Source of the DNA: B1SED10-16 sp046498365 | GTDB lineage: Bacteria > Desulfobacterota > Desulfobacteria > Desulfobacterales > Desulfosalsimonadaceae | Reading direction: 5' to 3' | NCBI GenBank assembly: GCA_046498365.1 | Contig: JAWOAV010000068.1 | Coordinates: 1-8,461 of the forward strand | Length of the DNA: 8,461 nucleotides | The notes under the pieces: generated by a model | The model's input: the letters and a program-made list of their open reading frames with translations, nothing else | The model's database searches: none | What the model was told of the DNA's origin: nothing | Shown here: positions 1-6,773 of the stretch, in pieces | Position numbering within the stretch: the first letter of the stretch is position 1 | Layout of the letters: each line of letters opens with the position of its first letter | Position numbers and translations under genes: made by a program

Positions 1-2510
1 TCCAGAACAGCCCGGAAACACTTATGGCCTATTATGCGGCTATCAAAATCGGCGCGGTTGCCGGCCCCATCAACGGCTGGTGGAAAGGGCCGGAAGTCGA
101 ATATCTTCTCAACGATTCAAAAGGCTCCTGCTTGATTGTGGAAGACCAGTACATGCCGATTTTCGACGAGATCAAGGAGAAATGCCCGCACCTGAAAACC
201 ATCATTGAAATCGGTGAAGCCCCATCCGGAAACTACATCTCCTTTGACAAACTGATCTCAGAGGAAGATGACACGCCCGTCACGTGCGTGTCTGACCCGG
301 AAGACCCTTCCTATATTTTTTACACCTCCGGCACCACGGGAAACCCCAAAGGCGTTCTTCTGTCCCATAAAAACGTGATCGCCGATGCCAAGATGATCAA
401 TGCGGCGGCAATGAAAGATGAAAACAAGAAGTTTCTCTGTTTTTTGCCGCTGTTTCATGTCAACGCCATGTTGACCTGCATGTCCGCCATGAACAAGGGG
501 CATCATATCATATTGCGCAAAGGGTTTTCCGCAACAGAGTTCTGGGAGGTGGTGGAAAAATACAGGGTCAATTTCTGGTCCGCGGTCCCGGCCGTCTACC
601 AGATCCTGCTTTCTGACCCTACCCATGAGAAATACGACCTCTCCTCCATGGAGTTCGGCATCTGCGGCGCCGCCCCCTTGAGCGAAGACCTTATGCGGAA
701 TTTTGAAAAAACATTCGGCGTCGAGATCATAGAAGGGTATGGCCTCACGGAGGGGACCTGCGTTTCCACCATCAATCCCCGGGACGGAGTGCGCAAAGCC
801 GGCTCCATCGGCCTGCCGCTGCCCGGCCAGGAAGTCCTGATCGTGGACGAGGAAGGAAACGAACAGCCCCCCAATGAGCGCGGCGAGATCGTGATCCGCG
901 GGGACAATGTCATGAAGGAGTACTACAATAACCCCGAAGCCACCGCAGAAACCATTGATGAAAAGGGGTTTCTCCATACAGGGGACGTGGGGATCAAGGA
1001 CGAGGACGGCTATATTTTCATCGTCGACCGGATCAAGGACATGATTATCCGGGGCGGGGAAAACATCTACCCCAAGGAAATCGACAACACCCTGGCCAAT
1101 CATCCCAAAATCATGGAAGCGGCTGCAGTCGGGGTCCCCGATGATGTCATGGGGGAAGAGGTGAAGGTTTTCGTGCTGCCGTCGGATGACACCCTTACCG
1201 ATGAAGAGGTCATATCCTTCTGCAAAGAAAATCTGGCGTCCTTCAAGGTTCCCAAATACGTGGAAATTCTCGAAGTCGACATGCCGAGAAACCCCATCGG
1301 CAAGGTCCTCAAGAAGACCTTGCGCCAGTGGGCCGTGGAAGGCGCACCCAAGCGGCAGAAATCCGGTGCCACCGTGGCTGATATTTTCGGCACCATGGAA
1401 TCGCGGGTCAATCCGGACGGCGTTAAGGGCGTTACCGCCAATTACGGGTATATCATTACCGGCGAAGGCGGCGGCGAATGGACGGTCTGCGTCAATGACG
1501 GCGACGTCAAAGTGCTCGAGGGGCTCCATGATCCGAACGTAACCACCACCTGCGCGGCCCAGGACTGGATCGACATCACCCTGGGAAAACTCGACGGCAT
1601 GGCAGCCTTTTCGGCGGGCAAGCTGAAAGTGGAAGGCGACCTTGGCCTGCTGACCAAGGCGACTCAGTTTTTCAAGAAATACCAGCCGCCCCGCGCCGAG
1701 GCCGAGGTAGAAGTGGCCGATATCTTTGGATCCATGGAGTCCCGTGTCAACCCGGACGGAGTAAAGGGCGTTACCGCCAATTACGGATATATCATCACCG
1801 GTACCGGTGGGGGGGAATGGACGGTCTGCGTGGATGACGGCAAGGTCAAGGTGCTTGAAGGTATTCATGACCCGAATGTCACCACCACGTGTGCAGCCCG
1901 GGACTGGATCGATATAACACTGGGCAAACTGGACGGCATGAGCGCCTTTACATCCGGCAAGCTCAAGGTGGAAGGGGATATCGGCCTGTTGACCAAGGCG
2001 ACCCAGTTTTTCAAAAAATATCAGCCGCCGGGGGCAGAGGATCAGGAAAAGGCGGAAGAACTGATTGTCTACAAAACCGTGCTTTCCATTCCCCAGCGGT
2101 TTTCCACCGGACCGGTCATGGGCAAATTTCTAAACGGGTTTAAGGAAAAGAAGATTTACGCCAATAAATGCCCGTCCTGCGGCCGGCTTCAACTTCCCGC
2201 GCGGGAGGTGTGTGCGGAATGCGTGGTGCGCGCTGATGAATGGCTCGAGGTCGGGCCGGAGGGGTCTATTGCCATGTCGGATATCACGTATTATGCGAGC
2301 CCCGATCCGTTGACCGGGGAAAGCCGAGAGACACCCTATATTTCGGCCCACTTTCTCCTCGATGGCTGTAAAGGGCATGAAACCCTCTGGCATGAACTCA
2401 ACCCGGCCGACATCGACAAGTGCCAAAAGGGAGCACGGGTGAGGCCGGTATGGAACAAGGAGCGCAAGGGCGCGATCACGGATATCAAGTATTTTGAAGT
2501 GATCGATTAA
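1..2510 (+). CDS. Acyl-CoA synthetase-SCP2-SCP2-DUF35 fusion protein (5' partial)
   Basis: The frame is open from base 3 to the stop at 2508-2510. The ATG at 24 lies inside the conserved ANL N-terminal region, so the true start is upstream, and roughly 60-90 residues are probably missing. Numbering from that ATG, residues 1-440 are an AMP-forming acyl-CoA ligase: P-loop YTSGTTGNPKG at 100-110, GYGLTE at 238-243, HTGD at 318-321, DRIKD from 335, and PIGK with the adenylation lysine at K427. Residues 451-556 and 564-669 are two nearly identical SCP2 (sterol carrier) domains, which bind lipids or acyl-CoA in a hydrophobic tunnel. Residues about 680-828 are a DUF35 domain: a zinc ribbon (C716, C719, C730, C733) followed by an OB-fold. 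The likely role is to activate a hydrophobic carboxylic acid to its CoA thioester in the cytosol. No signal peptide or membrane segment is seen in the visible part. The domain calls are solid; the substrate is unknown. Confidence 0.93.
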   Translation, partial: QNSPETLMAYYAAIKIGAVAGPINGWWKGPEVEYLLNDSKGSCLIVEDQYMPIFDEIKEKCPHLKTIIEIGEAPSGNYISFDKLISEEDDTPVTCVSDPEDPSYIFYTSGTTGNPKGVLLSHKNVIADAKMINAAAMKDENKKFLCFLPLFHVNAMLTCMSAMNKGHHIILRKGFSATEFWEVVEKYRVNFWSAVPAVYQILLSDPTHEKYDLSSMEFGICGAAPLSEDLMRNFEKTFGVEIIEGYGLTEGTCVSTINPRDGVRKAGSIGLPLPGQEVLIVDEEGNEQPPNERGEIVIRGDNVMKEYYNNPEATAETIDEKGFLHTGDVGIKDEDGYIFIVDRIKDMIIRGGENIYPKEIDNTLANHPKIMEAAAVGVPDDVMGEEVKVFVLPSDDTLTDEEVISFCKENLASFKVPKYVEILEVDMPRNPIGKVLKKTLRQWAVEGAPKRQKSGATVADIFGTMESRVNPDGVKGVTANYGYIITGEGGGEWTVCVNDGDVKVLEGLHDPNVTTTCAAQDWIDITLGKLDGMAAFSAGKLKVEGDLGLLTKATQFFKKYQPPRAEAEVEVADIFGSMESRVNPDGVKGVTANYGYIITGTGGGEWTVCVDDGKVKVLEGIHDPNVTTTCAARDWIDITLGKLDGMSAFTSGKLKVEGDIGLLTKATQFFKKYQPPGAEDQEKAEELIVYKTVLSIPQRFSTGPVMGKFLNGFKEKKIYANKCPSCGRLQLPAREVCAECVVRADEWLEVGPEGSIAMSDITYYASPDPLTGESRETPYISAHFLLDGCKGHETLWHELNPADIDKCQKGARVRPVWNKERKGAITDIKYFEVID
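1374..2030 (+). repeat. Tandem in-frame SCP2-domain duplication (two 318-bp units, 339-bp period)
   Basis: Unit 1 is 1374-1691 and unit 2 is 1713-2030, joined by a 21-bp linker rich in Ala/Glu/Val codons. Aligned codon by codon without gaps, they differ at 60 of 318 bases (about 81% identity) and at 10 of 106 residues (about 91%). Most differences are silent third-position changes. The copies have therefore drifted while the protein stayed constrained, or gene conversion has kept them similar. Both units keep the SCP2 hallmarks: an ITG-x-GGGEWTV strand, a DITLGKLDGM segment and a C-terminal GKLKVEGD motif. Both appear intact. Confidence 0.95.
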
Positions 2511-2555
2511 CAAAATCTCGGTTGAAAGGGTGCAGGACCGGTAAGTGATTTTTTA

Positions 2556-2561
2556 TATAAT
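2556..2561 (+). promoter_or_regulatory. Possible -10 promoter hexamer TATAAT
   Basis: A perfect TATAAT lies in the AT-rich spacer and would start transcription near 2568, giving a leader of about 80 bases before the hydratase start at 2647. No good -35 hexamer sits 16-18 bp upstream, and there is no TGn extension. Such a hexamer arises easily by chance in AT-rich DNA, so this is only a candidate. Confidence 0.3.
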
Positions 2562-2591
2562 ACAATCGTGAACATATACAATTTATTAATT

Positions 2592-2616
2592 AATGTAACA
2601 ATTGAATGATTACATT
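2592..2616. promoter_or_regulatory. Inverted repeat AATGTAA-N11-TTACATT, possible operator
   Basis: Two perfect 7-base arms (2592-2598 and 2610-2616) are centred 18 bp apart, close to two helical turns. This lies just downstream of the possible -10 hexamer and upstream of the hydratase start. The second arm also overlaps a smaller palindrome, TTAC-ATT-GTAA (2610-2620). The geometry fits a dimeric repressor site in the leader. A weak RNA stem-loop with an 11-base loop is the alternative. It matches no regulator consensus that I recognise with confidence. Confidence 0.33.
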
Positions 2617-2633
2617 GTAAAACCCTATTATAA

Positions 2634-2640
2634 AAGAGGA
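2634..2640 (+). promoter_or_regulatory. Ribosome binding site AAGAGGA fixing the hydratase start
   Basis: This purine-rich site is six bases before the ATG at 2647. It favours that start over an in-frame TTG at 2602, which would add 15 residues not typical of the family and would lie inside the inverted-repeat region. Confidence 0.75.
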
Positions 2641-2646
2641 TCGATA

Positions 2647-3546
2647 ATGAGTAAATCAATAGAAGATTGCCATGTCGTTGAAGGGAAACTCGCCCTTCCA
2701 TACCAGTATTTTGCCGGAAGGACGGGGAGCCGTTTTTTGATCAGTCTGAGGGATGAAAAAAAGATCATGGGGATTCGCTGCAAAACGTGCGATACGGTTT
2801 TCGTTCCTCCCCGGCAGACGTGTGAACGCTGTTTTTCCGATATCTCGGACAACTGGGTGGCGCTCGGCAGCAAGGGGACCGTTACCGGGTATACGATCAT
2901 CCGGTATGAAGAGCCTCATCAGCCGCTCAAACCGCCATACATACTGGCACAGATCAAGCTTGACGGCGCGGATACGCCGATTACCCACATCATCAAGGGA
3001 ATGCCCCTTTCCAAAATCAAAACCGGTGCCCGCGTCAAGGCGATTTTTGCCAAAAAGCCGACCTCGTCGATTCGGGATATCGAGTACTTCCGGCCTTCGG
3101 ACGACAGGCCCGCATTTGAACTGGGATATACCTATGACGAACTGGAAGTGGGCATGTCGGCCTCATTTACCAAGACCATTTCCGAGTCCGATGTGTACCT
3201 GTTTGCCGGTATTTCCGGCGACTTCAACCCCATGCACCTGAACGAGGAATTTGCCAAGCTCACGCCCTTTGGTACGCGGATCGCCCATGGAGCACTTCCC
3301 CAGAGCCTTATTGCACCGGTTCTGGGGATGAAGCTTCCCGGCCTGGGCACGGTGATTCCGGAAATAACGGTTCGCTTCAGAAAACCGACGTATTTCGGGG
3401 ATACCATCACCGCTACCGGTGAAATCGTTGAAATGATCGAAAAGCGCAGGTGGGTGAGAATGGAGCTGCGCTGGACCAACCAGAAGGAGGAACTGGTCGC
3501 GGAAGGGTCGTGTTTGGCCATACCCCCCATGCCGATGGGGAAATAA
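2647..3546 (+). CDS. DUF35 (zinc-ribbon/OB-fold)-MaoC fusion, probable enoyl-CoA hydratase
   Basis: The product is a 299-residue protein. Residues about 35-160 form a DUF35 domain: zinc ribbon C45, C48, C59, C62, then an OB-fold ending in a GARVKAIF strand and an IRDIEYF strand, parallel to the C-terminus of the upstream ligase fusion. Residues about 165-299 are a single hot-dog MaoC domain with the hydratase-2 motif GDFNPMH. The catalytic Asp is D192 and the catalytic His H197, followed by NEEFA, and a second conserved stretch GTRIAHG contains H214. The expected reaction is hydration of a trans-2-enoyl-CoA to a 3-hydroxyacyl-CoA, typically of R configuration in this family. In actinobacterial ChsH2, which acts on steroid side chains, the order is MaoC then DUF35; here it is reversed. 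The DUF35 part probably binds acyl-CoA or docks a thiolase-fold partner. The dehydrogenase gene follows 16 bp downstream. Confidence 0.9.
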   Translation: MSKSIEDCHVVEGKLALPYQYFAGRTGSRFLISLRDEKKIMGIRCKTCDTVFVPPRQTCERCFSDISDNWVALGSKGTVTGYTIIRYEEPHQPLKPPYILAQIKLDGADTPITHIIKGMPLSKIKTGARVKAIFAKKPTSSIRDIEYFRPSDDRPAFELGYTYDELEVGMSASFTKTISESDVYLFAGISGDFNPMHLNEEFAKLTPFGTRIAHGALPQSLIAPVLGMKLPGLGTVIPEITVRFRKPTYFGDTITATGEIVEMIEKRRWVRMELRWTNQKEELVAEGSCLAIPPMPMGK

Positions 3547-3562
3547 GAAGGGGGCATGCTCC

Positions 3563-4726
3563 ATGAGCCACACATTTAAGACATCGTGCGAGTGCCAGCA
3601 GTATTTTACCGATTCCCATGACATGGTCCGGAAATCCGTGCGGGATTTCATAAAGAAAGAGGTGCTCCCTTTTATCGGTGAATGGGAGGAAGCCGGCGGT
3701 TTTCCCAAGGAGGTGTACCGGAAAGCAGCGGACCTCGGCATCCTTGGCATGGGTTATCCCGAAGAATACGGCGGCATACCCGGGGATATTTTTTATAGTG
3801 TTGCGGTGACCGAAGAGTTGATGCGATCCGGTTCAGGCGGGTTTGTTGCCGGGCTCGGCTCCCTCAATATCGCCATTCCGCCGATTTTATCGATGGGTAC
3901 CCCTGAACAAAAGGAGCGCTTTGTACCGCCGGTTCTCGCCGGGGAAAAGATCGCCGCGCTGGCCATCACCGAACCGGGAGGTGGGTCGGATGTGGCTGCC
4001 CTGCAGACGACGGCTGTCAGAGACGGCGACCACTACGTGATCAACGGAAGCAAAACCTTTATTACCAGCGCGACGGTGGCGGACTATATCACCTGCGCCG
4101 TGCGTACAGGGGGCGAAGGGGCCCACGGCGTCAGTCTGATCGTTGTGGAAGCGGATTCTCCGGGATATTCTGTTTCTCAAAAGCTGAAAAAAACCGGATG
4201 GTGGGCTTCCGATACCGCAGAAATCTATTTTGACGACTGCCGGGTGCCGGTTGATAACCTGCTGGGAGCGGAAAATAACGGTTTCTACGGAATCATGGCC
4301 AACTTTCAGACCGAGCGGCTGGCCCTTTCGATCATGGCCAATATGACTGCAAAATTGGCCCTGGAAGAGGCCTTGAAATACGCCAGGGAAAGAAAGGTCT
4401 TCGGCAAAACCCTCACGGGCTACCAGGTCAATCGGCACAAGCTTGTGGATATGGCGACCCTGGTGGAAGCCAGCACGGAATTTACCTACCGCGTGGCGGC
4501 AAAAATCGGTGCGGGAATTGATCAGTACAAAGAGGTCTCCATGGCCAAAAATTTTGCCTGCAGCGTCTCCGACAAGGTCACGTATGACGCTGTCCAGATT
4601 TTCGGCGGCCACGGATACATGCGGGAAAATCTGGTTGAGCGGCTGTACCGGGACAACCGGATCCTGTCCATCGGCGGCGGGACCACCGAGATCATGAAGG
4701 AAATCATCTCCAAGATGATTTTGTGA
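3563..4726 (+). CDS. Acyl-CoA dehydrogenase, long-chain/isovaleryl-type active site
   Basis: This is a 387-residue flavoprotein of normal family length. It starts at an ATG eight bases after an AAGGGGG ribosome binding site (3548-3554). The FAD/substrate signature ITEPGGGSD (T136-D143) and the C-terminal block FGGHGYM...RLYRDNRI...GGGTTEIMKEI are both present. In medium-chain enzymes the catalytic base is the Glu of a C-terminal YEGT motif; here that position is Gly (G372 in GGGTTE). The alternative base used by long-chain and isovaleryl-CoA dehydrogenases, a Glu just before Arg on helix G, is present as E251 in QTERL. It should convert acyl-CoA to 2-enoyl-CoA and pass electrons to an electron-transfer flavoprotein. 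Its product would be the substrate of the MaoC hydratase encoded 16 bp upstream, so the two are very likely co-transcribed. Chain length and branching preference cannot be read from the sequence. Confidence 0.95.
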   Translation: MSHTFKTSCECQQYFTDSHDMVRKSVRDFIKKEVLPFIGEWEEAGGFPKEVYRKAADLGILGMGYPEEYGGIPGDIFYSVAVTEELMRSGSGGFVAGLGSLNIAIPPILSMGTPEQKERFVPPVLAGEKIAALAITEPGGGSDVAALQTTAVRDGDHYVINGSKTFITSATVADYITCAVRTGGEGAHGVSLIVVEADSPGYSVSQKLKKTGWWASDTAEIYFDDCRVPVDNLLGAENNGFYGIMANFQTERLALSIMANMTAKLALEEALKYARERKVFGKTLTGYQVNRHKLVDMATLVEASTEFTYRVAAKIGAGIDQYKEVSMAKNFACSVSDKVTYDAVQIFGGHGYMRENLVERLYRDNRILSIGGGTTEIMKEIISKMIL

Positions 4727-4892
4727 CGATTTTGTCGAAAGCGGCATCAACAGGGCGGCAACCGAGCAGCCTTTGATGAATTTTTCATGTATACAACAAT
4801 CATAACGGCCAGGACGATCCTGCAAGGATTTCCGTCATCCGGTCTGGGGCCTGTTTCGAATGGTTCGGGGACCGGTTCAATGGAGGGGAAAA
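4727..4892. other. 166-bp spacer without a clear signal
   Basis: The spacer has near-coding base composition. It holds only weak hairpins: ATGAA-TTT-TTCAT around 4777-4788 and ATCCT-GCA-AGGAT at 4817-4829, neither followed by a good T-run. I see no paired -35/-10 hexamers at proper spacing. It could be plain operon spacer or hide a weak promoter. Confidence 0.5.
4882..4888 (+). promoter_or_regulatory. Ribosome binding site GGAGGGG fixing the ligase start
   Basis: This strong Shine-Dalgarno sequence is four to six bases before the ATG at 4893. It supports that start over the in-frame ATG at 4860, which has no comparable site and would add 11 residues outside the usual family N-terminus. Confidence 0.85.
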
Positions 4893-6722
4893 ATGGAGGA
4901 AAAAACGATCAACGTCATTTTCCGCAACCGGGTTGAAACGTACGGCGACCGGGTTGCCGTTGAAAAAAAGAAAGACGGAAAATGGCATTCAGCGACATGG
5001 AACGAATATTACGACCGGTCCCGCGCCGCCGGACTTTGCCTTTCGGCATCCGGTGTCCAAAAAGGGGACAGGATCGCCATTTTATCGGAAAACCGCCTGG
5101 AATGGCTTTATGCCGATATGGGGGCGCTGGGTGTTGGTGCCGTGGTGGTGCCGGTATATACGACGCTGGTCGCCGAAGATGTTCGCTACATCGTGGAAAA
5201 TTCGGAATCCAAAATCCTTTTTGTCGAAAATCCGATGCAGCTGGAAAAAGCGCGCCATTTTATCGATGACCTGCCGAGCCTTGAAAAAATCGTGGTTTTC
5301 GAATCCGGCGACGCGGTAGTATCCCGCAACGACATTGTTCGCTTTGAGGATTTTATTCAACAGGGTCATCAAATGCATGAAGCCGACCCGAAACGTTTTG
5401 ACGCGCTCGCGGATGCCGTTCAGCCGGAGGACCTTGCCACCATTGTGTATACATCCGGGACCACGGGCCTCCCCAAGGGCGCAATGATCACGCACAACAA
5501 CATTGTCGCCGTGATTCGTTCCCTGGACAAAATGACCCCCCGGTTCGCCGATGAGACCGATAATACGGTCCCGTTCCTGCCGCTTGCCCATGTTTTTGAA
5601 CGAGTGGCCGGTCATTTTCTGGGCATGTATGTCGGTTTGACCGCCTCGTATGCGGAAAGCATTGAGACATTCGTCAATGACGTCAAGGAAAAACGGCCGA
5701 CCGTGGTACTTGCCGTTCCCAGGGTGCTGGAAAAAGTGTACCAGCGGATATTGTCGCAGGTCGAGGAGCAGCCGCCCTGGCGGCAGACTTTTTTCCGCTG
5801 GGGCTACAAAATCGGCGTTGATATCAGTTCCCTGCGGGAGCAGAAAAAACCCGTTCCCCTCATGATGCGCCTGAAATACAAACTTGCGTATAAAATGATT
5901 TTCAAAAAACTGGCCGACGCGCTCGGGGGAAGGGTGCGCTGGATGACAGCCTCCGGGGCTCCCACATCGCGAGAGATCGTATTGTTTTTTAATGCATCGG
6001 GCATTACCGTGATCGAGGGGTATGGCATGACCGAATGCTGCGCACCGGCAACGATGAGCGGCCTCGATGATTATCATATCGGGACCGTAGGCAAACCAAT
6101 TCCGGATGTTGAAGTCCAAATCGCCCATGACGGCGAGATCCTCATCCGGGGAGAAAACGTGTTTGCCGGGTATTGGAAAATGCCCGAGGAAACAAAAAAC
6201 ACCTTCACCGGCGATGGTTTTCTCATGAGCGGGGATATCGGCCGTTTCAACGAATATGGCTTCCTTGAAATCACCGACCGGAAAAAAGACCTGATCATTA
6301 CATCCGGGGGCAAAAATGTGGCGCCGCAAAAAATTGAGGGCATCTTTAAGTTCGACCCCATCTTTGAACATTTCATGGTCATTGGGGACCGCCGAAAGTT
6401 TTTATCGGCCTTGATCAACATAAACCTGGAAGAGGCCGAGCGGGTTGCGCTCATAAATAATATTCCGTTTGAAAATCGGGAAGATCTCCTCGAAAACGAA
6501 GCCTTCCTGAAGATTGTGGACGAGCGGGTTGCAGAAAAAAACAAACAGCTCGCACGATACGAAACGATCAAAAAATACCGGATTATCAAGGATTCCTTTT
6601 CTCAGGAAGGCGGGGAACTGACCGCGGCCATGAAACTGAAGCGAAACGTGGTCAGAGAAAAATACCAAGACCTGATTGAGGAGATGTATGCAGAGGGTGA
6701 TCTTCGGAAGAAGGCTTCCTGA
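4893..6722 (+). CDS. Long-chain acyl-CoA synthetase (AMP-forming, FadD15/COG1022-like)
   Basis: The product is a 609-residue single-domain-pair ANL ligase of the size usual for bacterial long-chain fatty acid CoA ligases. Visible motifs are the P-loop YTSGTTGLPKG starting at residue 186, GYGMTE (376-381) with E381, SGD with the ribose-binding aspartate D448, and ITDRKKD (D462, R463) at the hinge. A C-terminal ELTAAMKLKR segment probably contains the adenylation lysine (K581 or K583). The enzyme should form acyl-AMP and then acyl-CoA from a fatty or fatty-like acid at the cytosol or inner membrane face. No SCP2 or DUF35 extension is present, unlike the ligase at the left edge. The two therefore belong to different ANL subfamilies and probably act on different substrates or steps. 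It lies 51 bp before the first thiolase gene. Confidence 0.93.
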   Translation: MEEKTINVIFRNRVETYGDRVAVEKKKDGKWHSATWNEYYDRSRAAGLCLSASGVQKGDRIAILSENRLEWLYADMGALGVGAVVVPVYTTLVAEDVRYIVENSESKILFVENPMQLEKARHFIDDLPSLEKIVVFESGDAVVSRNDIVRFEDFIQQGHQMHEADPKRFDALADAVQPEDLATIVYTSGTTGLPKGAMITHNNIVAVIRSLDKMTPRFADETDNTVPFLPLAHVFERVAGHFLGMYVGLTASYAESIETFVNDVKEKRPTVVLAVPRVLEKVYQRILSQVEEQPPWRQTFFRWGYKIGVDISSLREQKKPVPLMMRLKYKLAYKMIFKKLADALGGRVRWMTASGAPTSREIVLFFNASGITVIEGYGMTECCAPATMSGLDDYHIGTVGKPIPDVEVQIAHDGEILIRGENVFAGYWKMPEETKNTFTGDGFLMSGDIGRFNEYGFLEITDRKKDLIITSGGKNVAPQKIEGIFKFDPIFEHFMVIGDRRKFLSALININLEEAERVALINNIPFENREDLLENEAFLKIVDERVAEKNKQLARYETIKKYRIIKDSFSQEGGELTAAMKLKRNVVREKYQDLIEEMYAEGDLRKKAS

Positions 6723-6773
6723 CGACAGTCTTTGCAAAGATGAATACCTAATCAAAAAGAATGGAAGGATCTT

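Larger units (their letters stand above)
2511..2646. other. AT-rich intergenic region, probable transcription start region
   Basis: These 136 bp separate the ligase fusion from the hydratase gene. Bases 2541-2640 contain 21 G or C by count, far below the flanking genes. The region holds a TATAAT hexamer, a 10-bp palindrome ATTAATTAAT (2585-2594), an inverted repeat (2592-2616) and the ribosome binding site of the next gene. No convincing GC-rich stem followed by a T-run was found after the upstream stop. A regulatory role for the region is likely; the exact elements are uncertain. Confidence 0.6.

Noticed and set aside
258..1868. Long minus-strand open frame (536 codons) across the ligase and SCP2 repeats
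   Set aside because: It lies wholly antisense to a gene with clear domain motifs. Its translation shows no recognisable domain, and long antisense frames are expected from this codon bias.
2602..2631. Possible promoter TTGAAT-18 bp-TATTAT
   Set aside because: Transcription would start near 2638, inside the ribosome binding site of the hydratase gene, leaving no usable leader.
2602..2646. Upstream TTG start for the hydratase gene
   Set aside because: The ATG at 2647 has a well-placed ribosome binding site. The extra 15 residues fall in AT-rich regulatory-looking DNA.
3887..4825. Minus-strand open frame (312 codons)
   Set aside because: It is antisense to the acyl-CoA dehydrogenase and extends only slightly into the spacer. 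No start signal or domain supports it.
4817..4829. Hairpin ATCCT-GCA-AGGAT as a terminator after the dehydrogenase
   Set aside because: The stem is only five pairs and there is no following T-run.
4839..4875. Inverted arms CCGGTC / GACCGG before the long-chain ligase start
   Set aside because: The arms are six bases with a 25-base loop and do not cover the ribosome binding site, so they are likely chance.
4860..4892. Upstream ATG start for the long-chain ligase
   Set aside because: It has no good ribosome binding site, and a strong one immediately precedes the ATG at 4893.
5082..6371. Minus-strand open frame (429 codons)
   Set aside because: It is antisense to the long-chain acyl-CoA synthetase, whose motifs are intact, and its own product has no family features.
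6729..6740. Perfect 12-bp palindrome TCTTTGCAAAGA between ligase and thiolase
   Set aside because: About two such palindromes are expected by chance in a window this long, and no promoter or T-run accompanies it.
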